DNA of 64,000 nucleotides from Brienomyrus brachyistius (lineage: Eukaryota > Chordata > Actinopteri > Osteoglossiformes > Mormyridae): NCBI RefSeq assembly GCF_023856365.1, contig NC_064541.1, positions 20,851,214 to 20,915,213 of the forward strand, read 5' to 3'. The notes beneath the pieces were generated by a model. It had not been told where the DNA came from and searched no databases. It worked only from the letters and a program-made list of their open reading frames with translations. The position numbers and the translations under genes were made by a program. Shown piece after piece: positions 34,735 through 46,100 of the stretch (its first letter is position 1; the number at the start of each line of letters is the position of its first letter).

Positions 34735-35797
34735 AAGCTGAGTAGGGAGCCAGGTGGGTTGGTAGAAGCTGAGTAGGGAGCCAGGTGGGTTGGTACAAGC
34801 TGAGTAGGGAGCCAGGTGGGTTGGTAGAAGCTGAGTAGGGAGCCAGGTGGGTTGGTAGAAGCTGAGTAGGGAGCCAGGTGGGTTGGTAGAAGCTGAGTAG
34901 GGAGCCAGGTGGGTTGGTAGAAGCTGAGTAGGGAGCCAGGTGGGTTGGTAGAAGCTGAGTAGGGAGCCAGGTGGGTTGGTAGAAGCTGAGTAGGGAGCCA
35001 GGTGGGTTGGTAGAAGCTGAGTAGGGAGCCAGGTGGGTTGGTAGAAGCTGAGTAGGGAGCCAGGTGGGTTGGTAGAAGCTGAGTAGGGAGCCAGGTGGGT
35101 TGGTAGAAGCTGAGTAGGGAGCCAGGTGGGTTGGTAGAAGCTGAGTAGGGAGCCAGGTGGGTTGGTAGAAGCTGAGTAGGGAGCCAGGTGGGTTGGTAGA
35201 AGCTGAGTAGGGAGCCAGGTGGGTTGGTAGAAGCTGAGTAGGGAGCCAGGTGGGTTGGTAGAAGCTGAGTAGGGAGCCAGGTGGGTTGGTACAAGCTGAG
35301 TAGGGAGCCAGGTGGGTTGGTAGAAGCTGAGTAGGGAGCCAGGTGGGTTGGTACAAGCTGAGTAGGGAGCCAGGTGGGTTGGTACAAAGCTGAGTAGGGA
35401 GCCAGGTGGGTTGGTAGAAGCTGAGTAGGGAGCCAGGTGGGTTGGTACAAGCTGAGTAGGGAGCCAGGTGGGTTGGTACAAGCTGAGTAGGGAGCCAGGT
35501 GGGTTGGTACAAGCTGAGTAGGGAGCCAGGTGGGTTGGTAGAAGCTGAGTAGGGAGCCAGGTGGGTTGGTAGAAGCTGAGTAGGGAGCCAGGTGGGTTGG
35601 TAGAAGCTGAGTAGGGAGCCAGGTGGGTTGGTACAAGCTGAGTAGGGAGCCAGGTGGGTTGGTAGAAGCTGAGTAGGGAGCCAGGTGGGTTGGTACAAGC
35701 TGAGTAGGGAGCCAGGTGGGTTGGTACAAGCTGAGTAGGGAGCCAGGTGAGTGAGTACAAGCTGAGTAGGGAGCCAGGTGGGTTAGTATAAGCTGAG
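34735..35797. repeat. 31-bp minisatellite, about 34 copies
   Basis: Unit 'agctgagtagggagccaggt' + 'gggttggtaga' (31 bp), nearly identical over about 1.06 kb. The main variation is 'ggtaga' versus 'ggtaca'. One unit near 35385 has an extra A, and the last two units are more diverged. The minus strand is open in all three frames, because three 31-bp units make 31 codons and no unit contains a stop. This explains ORFs of up to about 514 codons that are not genes. Confidence 0.98.
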
Positions 35798-37220
35798 CCT
35801 GGTGAAAGGGACTCATGGTTGTAGTTGGGCCTCTGATATAACCGGTGGACAATTTGGGGGACGAGCAGACGTCTCCCTCCCAATAATGGCAGGTACCCCC
35901 CCCCCCCCCCGATGTGGGGAGAGGGGGTGTAGTGGGCAGGCCCCCGTAAGCTCCTGCTATCGGTTGTTGTCTGGAGCACCCCCTGCCGAGAGGCACGGCA
36001 CCTCATAAAGCAGCTCCCCCCAACCCATCCCCTACTCCCCCAGCCCCGGGACACACACATCACAGGAGTTCCTTTTATATTTATTGCAGGGGTCCCACGC
36101 TGCCGTTTCACACCCCCGTCTTGACACTTTACAGCTTCCTCGCGTTCTGCGCTGCCTACCCCCCCCCCTGCAGGCCTGCACCTCACACACATTCCTGCTC
36201 CATTCTCCTGTCAGATCATGTGACTGCCGGTCACATTTGTGTAGTGCTGTGCGGTTGATCATTGAGGGCTGGCGCGGCGCTGGGGGTTTTTTTTTAGCCG
36301 CCTGCTGTCATTCCTGCTCATCTTAAAGCTGTGCTAAGGACGTGTTGTCTCCTGTTCCCGATTTTAGCCATCCTCCTTGCTGATAAACCCTGATTAACCA
36401 GCTCTGATCTCCCATCATGCAGACAGCAATCCTCTTTCCTATATGTGTGGTCAAGTATTTATCTTTCCTCGTCAGATAATCCGAGAATTTGTGTCGATCA
36501 TTCCCTTTATCTCTTGGGTTCCCGTTTCCTAGTTTATTTCAGGAAGTTGATTTGGGAACAGCCAGTGACCGGGAGTGTTCCCCGGATGCACTGCAGAGCA
36601 TGCACTGGAGGGCTCATCCGCTGTTAAAATGAGTTTTAGAACAGGAAACTTTTGTCGCCACACAACCAATAAATGTGTGGGGCCGTGATCTGCTATAGGA
36701 CCCATTCAGAGAGGGACGTGTGCCGGGACCCGGTGGTGCACTGACATAGGAAGGCTAAATGAACGGCAATGTAAAGTGACACGAACATTCACCGAGAAAA
36801 ATGGCAGCAGGGCATATAGTGGGCCGGACCTGCTGAGATTTACGGACATAACGTTTTCTGTTCAAGCTAAGAAAACATGCAACCTGAATGTTGCAGGTGT
36901 GAGAACACCCACCATGTTTAGACCAATAAATGTTTTATTTTTCTTCCATTTTTAGACTTTAAATGTAAGTAGGGGTGGCTTGGTATGTGCTACAACAACA
37001 TTGAAACGATGGATAATGTTGGTTATGAAGATATGTACAACAGCAGTGTGGTTGGTGAGAAAACATGCAGCAGAAACAGATGGGCGTGTGGGACAGCCGG
37101 CGCACTGCAGGGGGCGATGAAACGCAGCTTTCGCACCCAAGGCAGCAGCCACGGCTTTGCTCCTTCATCACAGCGTCGGCGAAGACATTGAGAGAAAATA
37201 ATGGAAACTGTTTGGTTTTG
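35798..37220. other. Spacer with no recognised gene
   Basis: Unique-looking sequence with C and G runs (35899-35910, 36158-36167, 37228-37240). No exon with protein similarity is visible on either strand. Confidence 0.45.
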
Positions 37221-37309
37221 ATTTGGGGTGGGGTGGGGGGGGGGGGTTGTGGGGGGGGCTGGTGGAGGCGCCAGGGGCATGCAGCTGGTCCGCAGCTGTG
37301 TGGGATGAG

Positions 37310-37475
37310 GGTCTGTGCGTGCGTGTGCGTGCGCGTGTGCGTGTGTGTCTGTGTGTGTCTGTGTGTGCGTGTGCGGTGCGCGTGTGCGTGTGTGTCTGTG
37401 TGTGTCTGTGTGTGCGTGCGCGTGTGCGTGTGTGTCTGTGTGTGTCTGTGTGTGTGTGTCTGTGTGTGTGTGTAG
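37310..37475. repeat. (TG)n/(TGCG)n microsatellite
   Basis: TGTGTG with regular CGTG and CTGTG interruptions over about 165 bp, giving open frames on both strands with no coding meaning. Confidence 0.92.
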
Positions 37476-37794
37476 ACACTACAGAAGCCTTGGCTGAGGT
37501 ACCAGCCCGTCAGTGTGGAGATCATGTCAGACCACATAGACGATCACAGATCTTATCTGTTCAGATGAGTTGAACGTCAGGACGTGAAGGAGCCAGGATT
37601 TACAGGCTGAAAACTCTTGTCACGCCATAATTTAATCTACACCTGCTGATGAAACTGCACATTTCAGGATCCAGTTTCTATCGGGTTTCCCCTTCTCAGC
37701 TGTGGCCACAGAGGTGTTTACATCATGCATGTTTTTTTGATTAGCAGTCACTTTCTGTAGAGTCTGAGAGGGAGGGCTCAGCCAACACCCAACA

Positions 37795-37890
37795 TCCCCG
37801 GAGAAGCTGGGGTTCAGGGCCTTTCTCAAGGGCCTACCGGTGAGACGGGATCTGAACCCGCGACCTTCCGGATATAGGCAGAGACCCCAA
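37795..37890 (-). mobile_element. Fragment of tRNA-derived SINE, reverse orientation
   Basis: Read on the minus strand, the sequence gives 'gcgggttcagatcccgtctc', a B box, followed by 'cccttgagaaaggccctgaa'. This head-to-body order is typical of fish tRNA-derived SINEs. Confidence 0.65.
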
Positions 37891-38814
37891 GGAGGAGCAA
37901 CAGGCTTCTGCTCCCATGCCGCTGACAGCTGTGAGATAACAGCTGGGCTGGGCTGACTGACGCTTGCATGCCAGGAGATTCTCCCTAGGGGTGTCCGGCC
38001 ACACAAGTGTCTGTGAGTGACTGTTAAACCCCTCAGTCTGCGCCCCCCCTCCCGTCCCTCGTGATATGTGCTTTTAAGGCATCTGATATCAGAAAGTGTT
38101 TCGCTGGCATAGGGGGGTGGGCATACCTTTCACTACCCCCTCCTCCCCCACCACTAATGGGTTTCTTAACTTGTTTGTAACATGGCATTTATTTGGGCGA
38201 GTCGGTTCTCTTTACGCTGCCAGTGCATGCGCCAGCTGCCTGCGTCTGAGCGTTGCATGTCGCATGATCACGCGCTGCAAGGTCATGACCTTCGGCTTTT
38301 GGATACAGACTAGCATCAGCGCAGGGGCTCTTGATGTTCTTCAGAGGTTCTGCCCCCTCCAGCCGCTTCTGGTACAGGGTCCGGGGAGCCTACAGCTGCA
38401 CTCAGGAGACCCCTGGGGTGGGTTGCCAGTGAAATCAAGCAAAGCTTTATTGTCGTCTCAGCTGTGTACAGTGCACAGTGTACAGTGCACAGTGAAATGA
38501 AATAAGGTTCCTCCTGAATCTACAGTGCCACATTCATGACGAGACAAACATAATGCTGCTATGGAGGAGGGGAGGAGCTCACACTCGCACACTGACATGC
38601 CGCATTGCCACGCCCACCAAAGCACCTCAGCAATGAGAACCCGAGCGCAGTCATGGGGCAGGTGACATGTCAGAACCACATCAGCTCGGATGGAATGGAG
38701 GCGCACAAGGTTTTGTTTCTGGTGTCTGGAGAGCCAGTCCTGACACCAAGCCCCAAATTTCCTTGTAAGTTGGAGGACGTGCTTGCAGGGCTGGATGTAG
38801 ATTAACACCAGAGC

Positions 38815-39130
38815 AAAGCAACTGCAGGTTGAGGTTCTTGCTCAAGAGCAGATTGGAGTAGGATCACAGATCCTATAGATCCGATACAGAACCCTAACCT
38901 CAGAGCCTCCACTCCACCCTATGGAATTATGGGAATAATTATTGTGTCAAAGACCGAGCCAATCACAAGATCCACACACAGACATGACCATGGGATAAAG
39001 ACGATATAAATCTGCCGTTTCACGTTTGTGGCCCAGGATAGAGTACCTAAAGGAAACCAGTACAGCCCAGGGAAAGCATGCAAACTCCATACCCACAGCT
39101 CTTGCAGTGTAAGGCCCCCACGCAAGGCTT
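38815..39130 (-). mobile_element. SINE/L2-type repeat fragments, reverse orientation
   Basis: 'ggttcttgctcaagagcaga' (38,833) and 'gaaagcatgcaaactccata' (39,073) match, in reverse, the standard motifs of fish short interspersed repeats ('ttgagcaag', 'agtttgcatgttctcc'). The copies are diverged and the boundaries uncertain. Confidence 0.45.
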
Positions 39131-42100
39131 CCTTAATAATGTATCTATTTCAGCCTTAATGTTCAGTGACTCTTTTTTCTGTTTTTAAACCCTTTATACA
39201 CACGCTGTTAACACACCCCAGCCGCGACCTCTCTCGTGGACCTCCAGTGTCGCTACACTTTCAGACGGGGGGGGGCCTTGTTCCCACAGAAGCCATCTCT
39301 CGAGCAGGTGACTGTCAGGAAGGAGGGCGGAGTCGAGGAGGCTGCAACGACACAGCCGTAAAAGCCAACGGCGGGAAAAGCTGCGTAAAGTAATGGCTGA
39401 GCGTGCAGAGCCTCCCCTTCCTCGTCGGCGAGGTCTGCATCTCAGCTCCGGCTTCCTGTGCCTGACTGCAGCTGGTACGGGTGCCTGTTTGCACATCTCA
39501 CAAGTCCGCCTGCGGCAGAGCACCACCCATAAACCCTCTTTGCCCTTCAGAGAGGCTTGCAAGCAGAACAAAAATACCTAACATTGTTTGTCGTTGGGTA
39601 AAGGAAGAGGGACGTATTACAGGGCTACGCCCTCCATCCTCTGCTTCAGCGTTCAGGTCTCACTCTCAGCCAGGTTCTAAACAGCTTCTGGAATGTTTAA
39701 ACCAAACATGTCAAACATAATACAAGCCACAGTGAAGTGTGGCTCCCATCTGCCAGACTGCAGTTGCATTGCGTCTGGATACACGCACGCCTTCACAGTA
39801 GGCCGTAGATTCCGTTTCTGTCATATATATAAATACACAGAACATCATCACCATGTACCGTTTGCACATATTTGAAATGTATGTATGACTGTAAGCTGCA
39901 GATCGTCTTGAGGGTCCAGCATTAAAGTCTGATGCTGCAGTTTGTTTATTTTGTGCTTATTAGACGCTGTTCCTGCCTGACGGAAATTTAGTAAATAACA
40001 GCAGAGTTCAGAGAATAGGAGCAGAGTACAAAGATCAGAAAACATACAAGATGTTTGAACGTTAATTGAGTCTGCAGTGAAGCCTAATCAGCGTTTCCCA
40101 ACCTGGTCCACAGTGGGGTTCTCCAGACAGGCCATGTTTAGGTTGGGAGACACTGCTCTAAATGATACAGATGTTTGAGATGTTTCAGCATGTATGGTGC
40201 AAGGAGGCTGGTGGGCAGAAGGAGCATCTCTGCTTAGCAAGTGGTTTGAGGCGGAGGCTGTGAAGATGTGAACAAAAGCAGGAGGATCAACTCAGGCCTC
40301 CACCGTGAGAAAAAATAACCATAATTATCCAATTTTGTGTCTTTATACTTCTATTTAAAATTTATTTATTTATTTATTTTTTTATTTTGGGGGGGGGGGG
40401 GGGGGGGGTTTGAATAGGATAGCATAAGAATGAGTAAGAAGCCTGTGAAAACGGGGGTCAGATCTGGCATTTATTTGGAGAAACGCCAAGAAGTAATTTA
40501 CTCAGTTACCAGAAACTCTGAATCATTTAGTTCATAAATAGTGCTGGCGGAAGGTTTCATTTATTACCAAGATTCAGTAAATGTACAAGATTTACTTCTA
40601 TGGGTGTCTATGAGAAGGTCTTCTAGTTGTTATTTTGTGTCTGTTGTGTTTATGGTTGTATTTGTGAGAGTGACATGGGCATCACGGTTCAATTTAATTT
40701 AATAATAACTTAACGCACTTAAACTACCATATTAGTGAAGATGAATGACAGTAATTTCACTTTGATATTTTGTAACTATAACAGCGATTGTATACAGCGC
40801 GACTACAGAATCGACGAGAGGTCACACCTCTGACCCCGATGTGCCCAATATTAATATATAACCTACGCCCCTGTTACCAGTTAGGTACTCTGTCTGGTTG
40901 GGAGCTGGGAGGGGGCGAAAACATGGACCATCTGGGGGTCCCCCAGGACCGGGCTGAGAAACACTGCACTTACCTATTTACAATCAACACAATGTTCACA
41001 TAGATGTTTTATACCGCCCCCCCCCCCCCCCAGGCAACGTCCTCCGCAGCAAATTATCATCAGTTATTAATCATTCAGAACCGTATGTTTGCAGTACTTT
41101 TTAATACTTGATTTTAGATGCAATTCTGACAAGAACAAAACATTTTTAGATATACTTTTGGATAGCTACAAAAAACTTTGAAAAAGGCAAAAATATATTC
41201 TGTGCTTAGGTAGATTCTCATATTATATGAGTTTCATTTTAAAATGAAATACAGGCCTAAGATTGAGGACATGACTTTGGGTTTAGCATTGAGGGGGAGG
41301 GGGAGAATTGCGGTCTCCGCCCATTTAAGGGGATCCAATCGGTGTACTGGCTGGTTTTCATTATTGGGGGGTGGTTCAACCCTCCAGCATCCCCCCATAA
41401 ATTACGCCCATGCCTGTGATAAATGCTATATATATGATTTTGAAGCATTTCCCTTTTCTTCCTCTAAAGCAATCAATAGTTTGATACACCCTTTAAACGG
41501 GTTCAGGGATTCTACTACATATAATTATCACGTTTTGCGACAACAATAAAATGTAATATTTCACGTAAAATTTTAACACTTTTGACTTTTTAAACAATTT
41601 GTTCAAAGTTTCGTTAAGGTATCACTTTATTTTCACTTTTTCCATGCTCATTTCGGTCCCTGCCTTTGAATACGGCTAGTTTTGCACCGTACGCTTTTAA
41701 CAAGTAATGTCGGAAGGTACTTGGCGTGCTGGCATACAGAATGAGCTGTGATGGTATGTGAACTAATGATGAACCCCTAAGACAGTAGCTACGTTCATGT
41801 AGTGTTTTACTGTAAAGATGTTTATGTGCGCTTTGAGACGTATTACTCCGTGAATCCGGGGATTTCTCTTGGGAAAGCCGACTCGCTGTCACAGCCGAAG
41901 CAGCAGGGAAGCAGGACTCCTACTGCAGTCTGACTTCTCCGTCAGGGTCTCCACCTCTGTCTGTTATTATCCCCACATTTTCCCGCTGTCCCAATTCCAT
42001 ATGTATGTCTGCTGAGCATCTCCTAATCCATATGTGATCGGCAGGCCCTCACATCTCCCACCCCCACGGCTTTTTTCCCCTTTCCCTCTCAGTCCCATGC

Positions 42101-42690
42101 AGTCTTTGAAGTGCCCGTTCCATTGTAAGCAAAGGATGTTTCCATTTGTTATGCTTTGAAGTGACCAGACCTCCCGTCGAGCTACCTCGGGGCATGGAGA
42201 GGTGTATCTCTGGTGGCGTGATTGTATGCTAGTGGCTTCAGTCAACGAGACTTAAACCCATGGAAAGAATCATTTTAAAACATCACTAATTATCATATAT
42301 TTAGAATAGTTATAGAAACCAACAGACACTGAACGAGGTGTAGCCTAAATGCAAACGTGCCCTCCCAAGATAAACTAAAAGACCAATAAACATTGAAACT
42401 AATAACTACAGTATTATTATCGTAAAATACATGTTGTTTACTACGGTAGTTTCCTGCTGAAGTTGCAATACTGAAGATCGAGAAGTAAACAGACGCTTGT
42501 TAGAGGAAGTACAATTTGCATCAAAGCCTGGGTCCTCATTCACATGCAAAGCACTAATAGCCCTCTAGACTCTTTCCTAGCGCATTTTTTTAACTTTATT
42601 GCACTGTATCCTGCAGACGCCGCGTGCCAAAATTCCCTCACTGTTTTTATTACCAGTGATGCCAACCAATCACGGAGAAAGCCCAAGGTC
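39131..42690. other. Spacer upstream of nradd, no gene recognised
   Basis: AT-richer than the nbeal2 region. Contains a poly-G run at 40388-40407, poly-C at 41018-41031, and text at 40,095-40,170 and 40,920-40,975 ('ccaacctggtccacagtggg', 'aggaccgggctgagaaacac') that looks like two oppositely oriented fragments of one interspersed repeat. No exons were found. Confidence 0.4.
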
Positions 42691-43101
42691 ACGTGTATAT
42701 GTGTATGCGCGGGGGGGGGGGGGGGGGGTGTTGTCCCGTTTGCTTGAGTTCTTCTGGGACGCCAGTTAAAGTGCGAGCATCAATCCTGCCGACGACCCTT
42801 GGGGATGGTGGCTCTGCGCGTTTAAGCCAGTCTGCTCAAAGCTACTGCTTATACTCTTTTAGGTTTATGACATTTCACGAAAAGCATTTTTGTTTGAATT
42901 TGTTAAACACGGGACGTTTAAATTGCCATATGAGTTTTGGAGAAAAGTGAGCCAGACTTGTTCATCATCAGAGGGGCGCCTTGGAAGTTCGTAGACTGTG
43001 GAGCATCGGCGGGGCGCAGCGGCTCCCTTGGCACAGCGCGGTGGCAGACAGACGCCGATCTGCGGGGACTTCTGCCGTGCTTTGTAAATTACTCTCTGGG
43101 T
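42691..43101 (+). promoter_or_regulatory. Probable nradd promoter / 5' UTR region
   Basis: The 400 bp before the nradd ATG become CpG-richer after 42,960 ('gagcatcggcggggcgcagc'). They include a 19-G run at 42710-42728. The frame before the ATG is open back to about 42,937, but no upstream ATG lies in it, so the ATG at 43102 is the best start. The promoter call rests on position and composition only. Confidence 0.35.
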
Positions 43102-46100
43102 ATGCATCGTGAAAAAGCTGCACTTGGCCTCTGGACACTCGTCCTGCTTCTTAAGGTGAGTTCCTTCCCTGGCATCTTGATCCAGGCTGCATTAAATGTG
43201 GAAGCGATTTAGCTCAAGCACGCTCTGCTCTGCCTAACAGCTGTAAAATTAATATTAAAGGATTCAATACAATACAGGCAGAAATACAATAAAATGATGG
43301 CAGATATTTAACTGACATTTATTTACACATACTTTAGTTGCTTTTAAAATATATAGTTATACTATTTTACGAAGATACTTTTTCATGCTACATAGACATT
43401 AAACGAAGGGGATGACTTCTAATTTGCCATCGCCCGCCCAGTACATTTCGCATCCTCACTGCGTTTATGAACGCAAAGGTGACACGGCGAGATGCTGTGC
43501 TTTGGGTTCCGGCGAGCAAGCTGGCATATAAATGAGCAAAAGGACACGAAAACCAAGCGTGGTGTGACGACAGCGCACAGCCTGGCTCTGCGGGGACGGT
43601 GATCTGCGGACCGTTTGTGCAAGACGAAGCCGCGTATTTGCGCCAAAGTTCATGCCTTGTTACTCCTCTGCCAGTAAGACCAAAAAAAAATATGTACGGC
43701 GTACATATGTACTCTCTCGGAACAGGGGAAATCCATATGGCATGACATCACCAGCAGTCCAAATACAGATTATTACTAGTTTTGTAACATAACGCAGTAT
43801 TATTACCTATAAATTGTGTAGTATATAATATCTGTTCTTTGCTGATTGCAGGTCGTACCCTGGCAGATCAGTGATATAGTTCTGCAAAGTTATTTTGTAG
43901 ATGTAACTCGTGAGAGGAAGTTGATTTGTTGACTAAGCTTGGGGATTGGCCTATCGAGGTGAAGCGCGCAGTATGATATTGCAGTACTGCACCTTTCCAT
44001 CCCGTTCTGCACTGTCCGTGCCTTTTTCTCCTGTAATGCCCACGACTCTCTAGCAGCCCCATCGCGCGGCATTATTCCTGTTATCCCAGCTGTGATTGTT
44101 TGATAAGAGGGCATGCAGGCATTCGAGGGCCGGCGTTGGACGGACACCCTTCCCACGCCGTCAGTGTGCGGCACTAACCTCCTGTTTTCCATCTCGTTCT
44201 ATTTCATTGCTATGTCATGGAATAGATTTGCAGAAAGATCCAACTGGATGGTCTCATCTCCTGAATCCCTGAGAGTGTCAGCTGTCAGTCCCCCCCCCTC
44301 CAAGACTGTGACCTAGGTGTCGCTGTCACCGTGGTGTGATCTTCTGGGGTCAGTGTCACTGTCCTGAGCGGGTCCTCACCTCCTGGGGCTGAGAGGCCTT
44401 TCAGGTCCCTAGTACTCACAGAATTTATGTGGAGGGTGGGTTACCTCCTCCTATGTCCCCCAGCCAGGTTAATGCATTCCAAGCGTGAACCGGATTGAAA
44501 GTGGCCAGCCCCCCCCCCCCCACAGAAACATGTTTGCACATGCGCAGAGCATGCTGAGTGACTCTGACAGCCATGAGTCCCCCCCCCCCCATTAAAAGTT
44601 GTACTCTTTGGTGGTCTCTCACCGGGGAATCGGACTCAATTGCAACTCTTTGACTAAGTGGAGTACAACTGCATTGGGGGGTGGGGGGGGGGGTATGAGG
44701 TCAGATAAGATCTGCTAAGTGTTTTGGAGTTCAGGAAGTAACCCCCCCACCCCCCGGCCATGGTGACGAGAGCATAATGGTCAACATGTGCTCCTAGCTC
44801 GCTCAGCACATCCTGCGGCCAGAGTGAGGTCCAGGCATCTCCTGGTGGAGTAACAGGCTCCCGTCCCTTTAAAGGCTGCCACAGCTGTCCTTGAATGACG
44901 GATCTGGCCTTTGGTGCTCGCTGCGGTTCACCTGGTCACTTACTGCACTGGGGAACATCTGAGCCACCCCTCATCATCGGCCCAGATGAAGCTCAGAGTC
45001 ACCGTCAGGGGTTGGGGTCCCCAGTGCTCTTACATCCCGCACCCCGTCCTCTCTGCTTAATCGTGTGATATATTTCAGCGTCATAGGGCTGAGGAATAAC
45101 GGACAGTTCGAGTGTCACAGTGACGCAAGCCGTGTGATTAATGCTATTCGGGATGTTAGGAGGCCAGGCCTCTCTCTGTGTTACAGCTGTGCAGAGCTCA
45201 GCTCTAAACACATTTTTTTAATCTTTTGTGTCACGGATTTTATGTCTGGCTCTCATTCCTGCGTCTCGGAGGCCTGGCTGACCAACCGACTTTTCTTCAT
45301 TTTATGCTCATCATTGGAATTAATAGAAGAATGCAGCTAAGCGTCCTCCACCACAACAATCATTTAAGCAAAGGCATAACGAACTGGTAACTGTGTTTAA
45401 TATTTTGATAAATGATTATGAACATATTTGTGTCTGTGGACAGGCTGTGGGGTTAAATATGGTCGACTGCTTCAGAAAACTGAGGAAACCTGTAACATCT
45501 CCCAGCACTTGCAGCTTCATCTCTGAATTAGAGATTAAAATGTCAATTCCTGTTGTCAGACACTTCAGATCTTAAATTCCCCCTTTAAGTTCTAAGCCTA
45601 GATAATAACGTTGAATGTTCCTCTAGTGGAAGGTGAGTAGAGACGAAGAGAAGATGCCCTCGGGATGGAGATGACTTCAGCTGAGGATTAGTCTGGCTGT
45701 CATCCGCGGTGATGCGTTTCCTGTTTCTCCCCAGCGGCATCTAATCACTGCGTGGGGCCACTCGCGGGAGATGGGGGTAATTCCAGTGGAATTGCTTGGG
45801 TCTTAAAGCAAGAAGCCGGTTTTGAACCTCCAGCCCTGCACTCTGTGATAAAGAACCAGCCAGTCAGACTCCCAAGTGGGAAACGTACCAGATATTTATA
45901 TTAGGAAGTACAGGGTGACTGTCTGCATGGTGCCCAGCAGCCCGCTGGCCGTCCTGCCCAGGGAGGAGCAGGTCCCCTTCCCCAGAGGACCAGGAGGGGC
46001 TCCCTGACGGGGCTCTCTCGGCCAGACGGACACTGGGAAGCTTACGGAAAAAGTGAGCACCACGCTGTGAGATGGGTGCCTGCCAGCCGGACCAGAGATC

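Noticed and set aside
34553..36192. Minus-strand open frames up to 514 codons with Leu/Pro/Thr/Ser repeats
   Set aside because: They lie in the 31-bp array, are open in all three minus frames, and have no family similarity or start context.
42937..43101. N-terminal extension of the nradd frame upstream of 43102
   Set aside because: The upstream frame is open but has no ATG, and a signal peptide begins properly at 43102.
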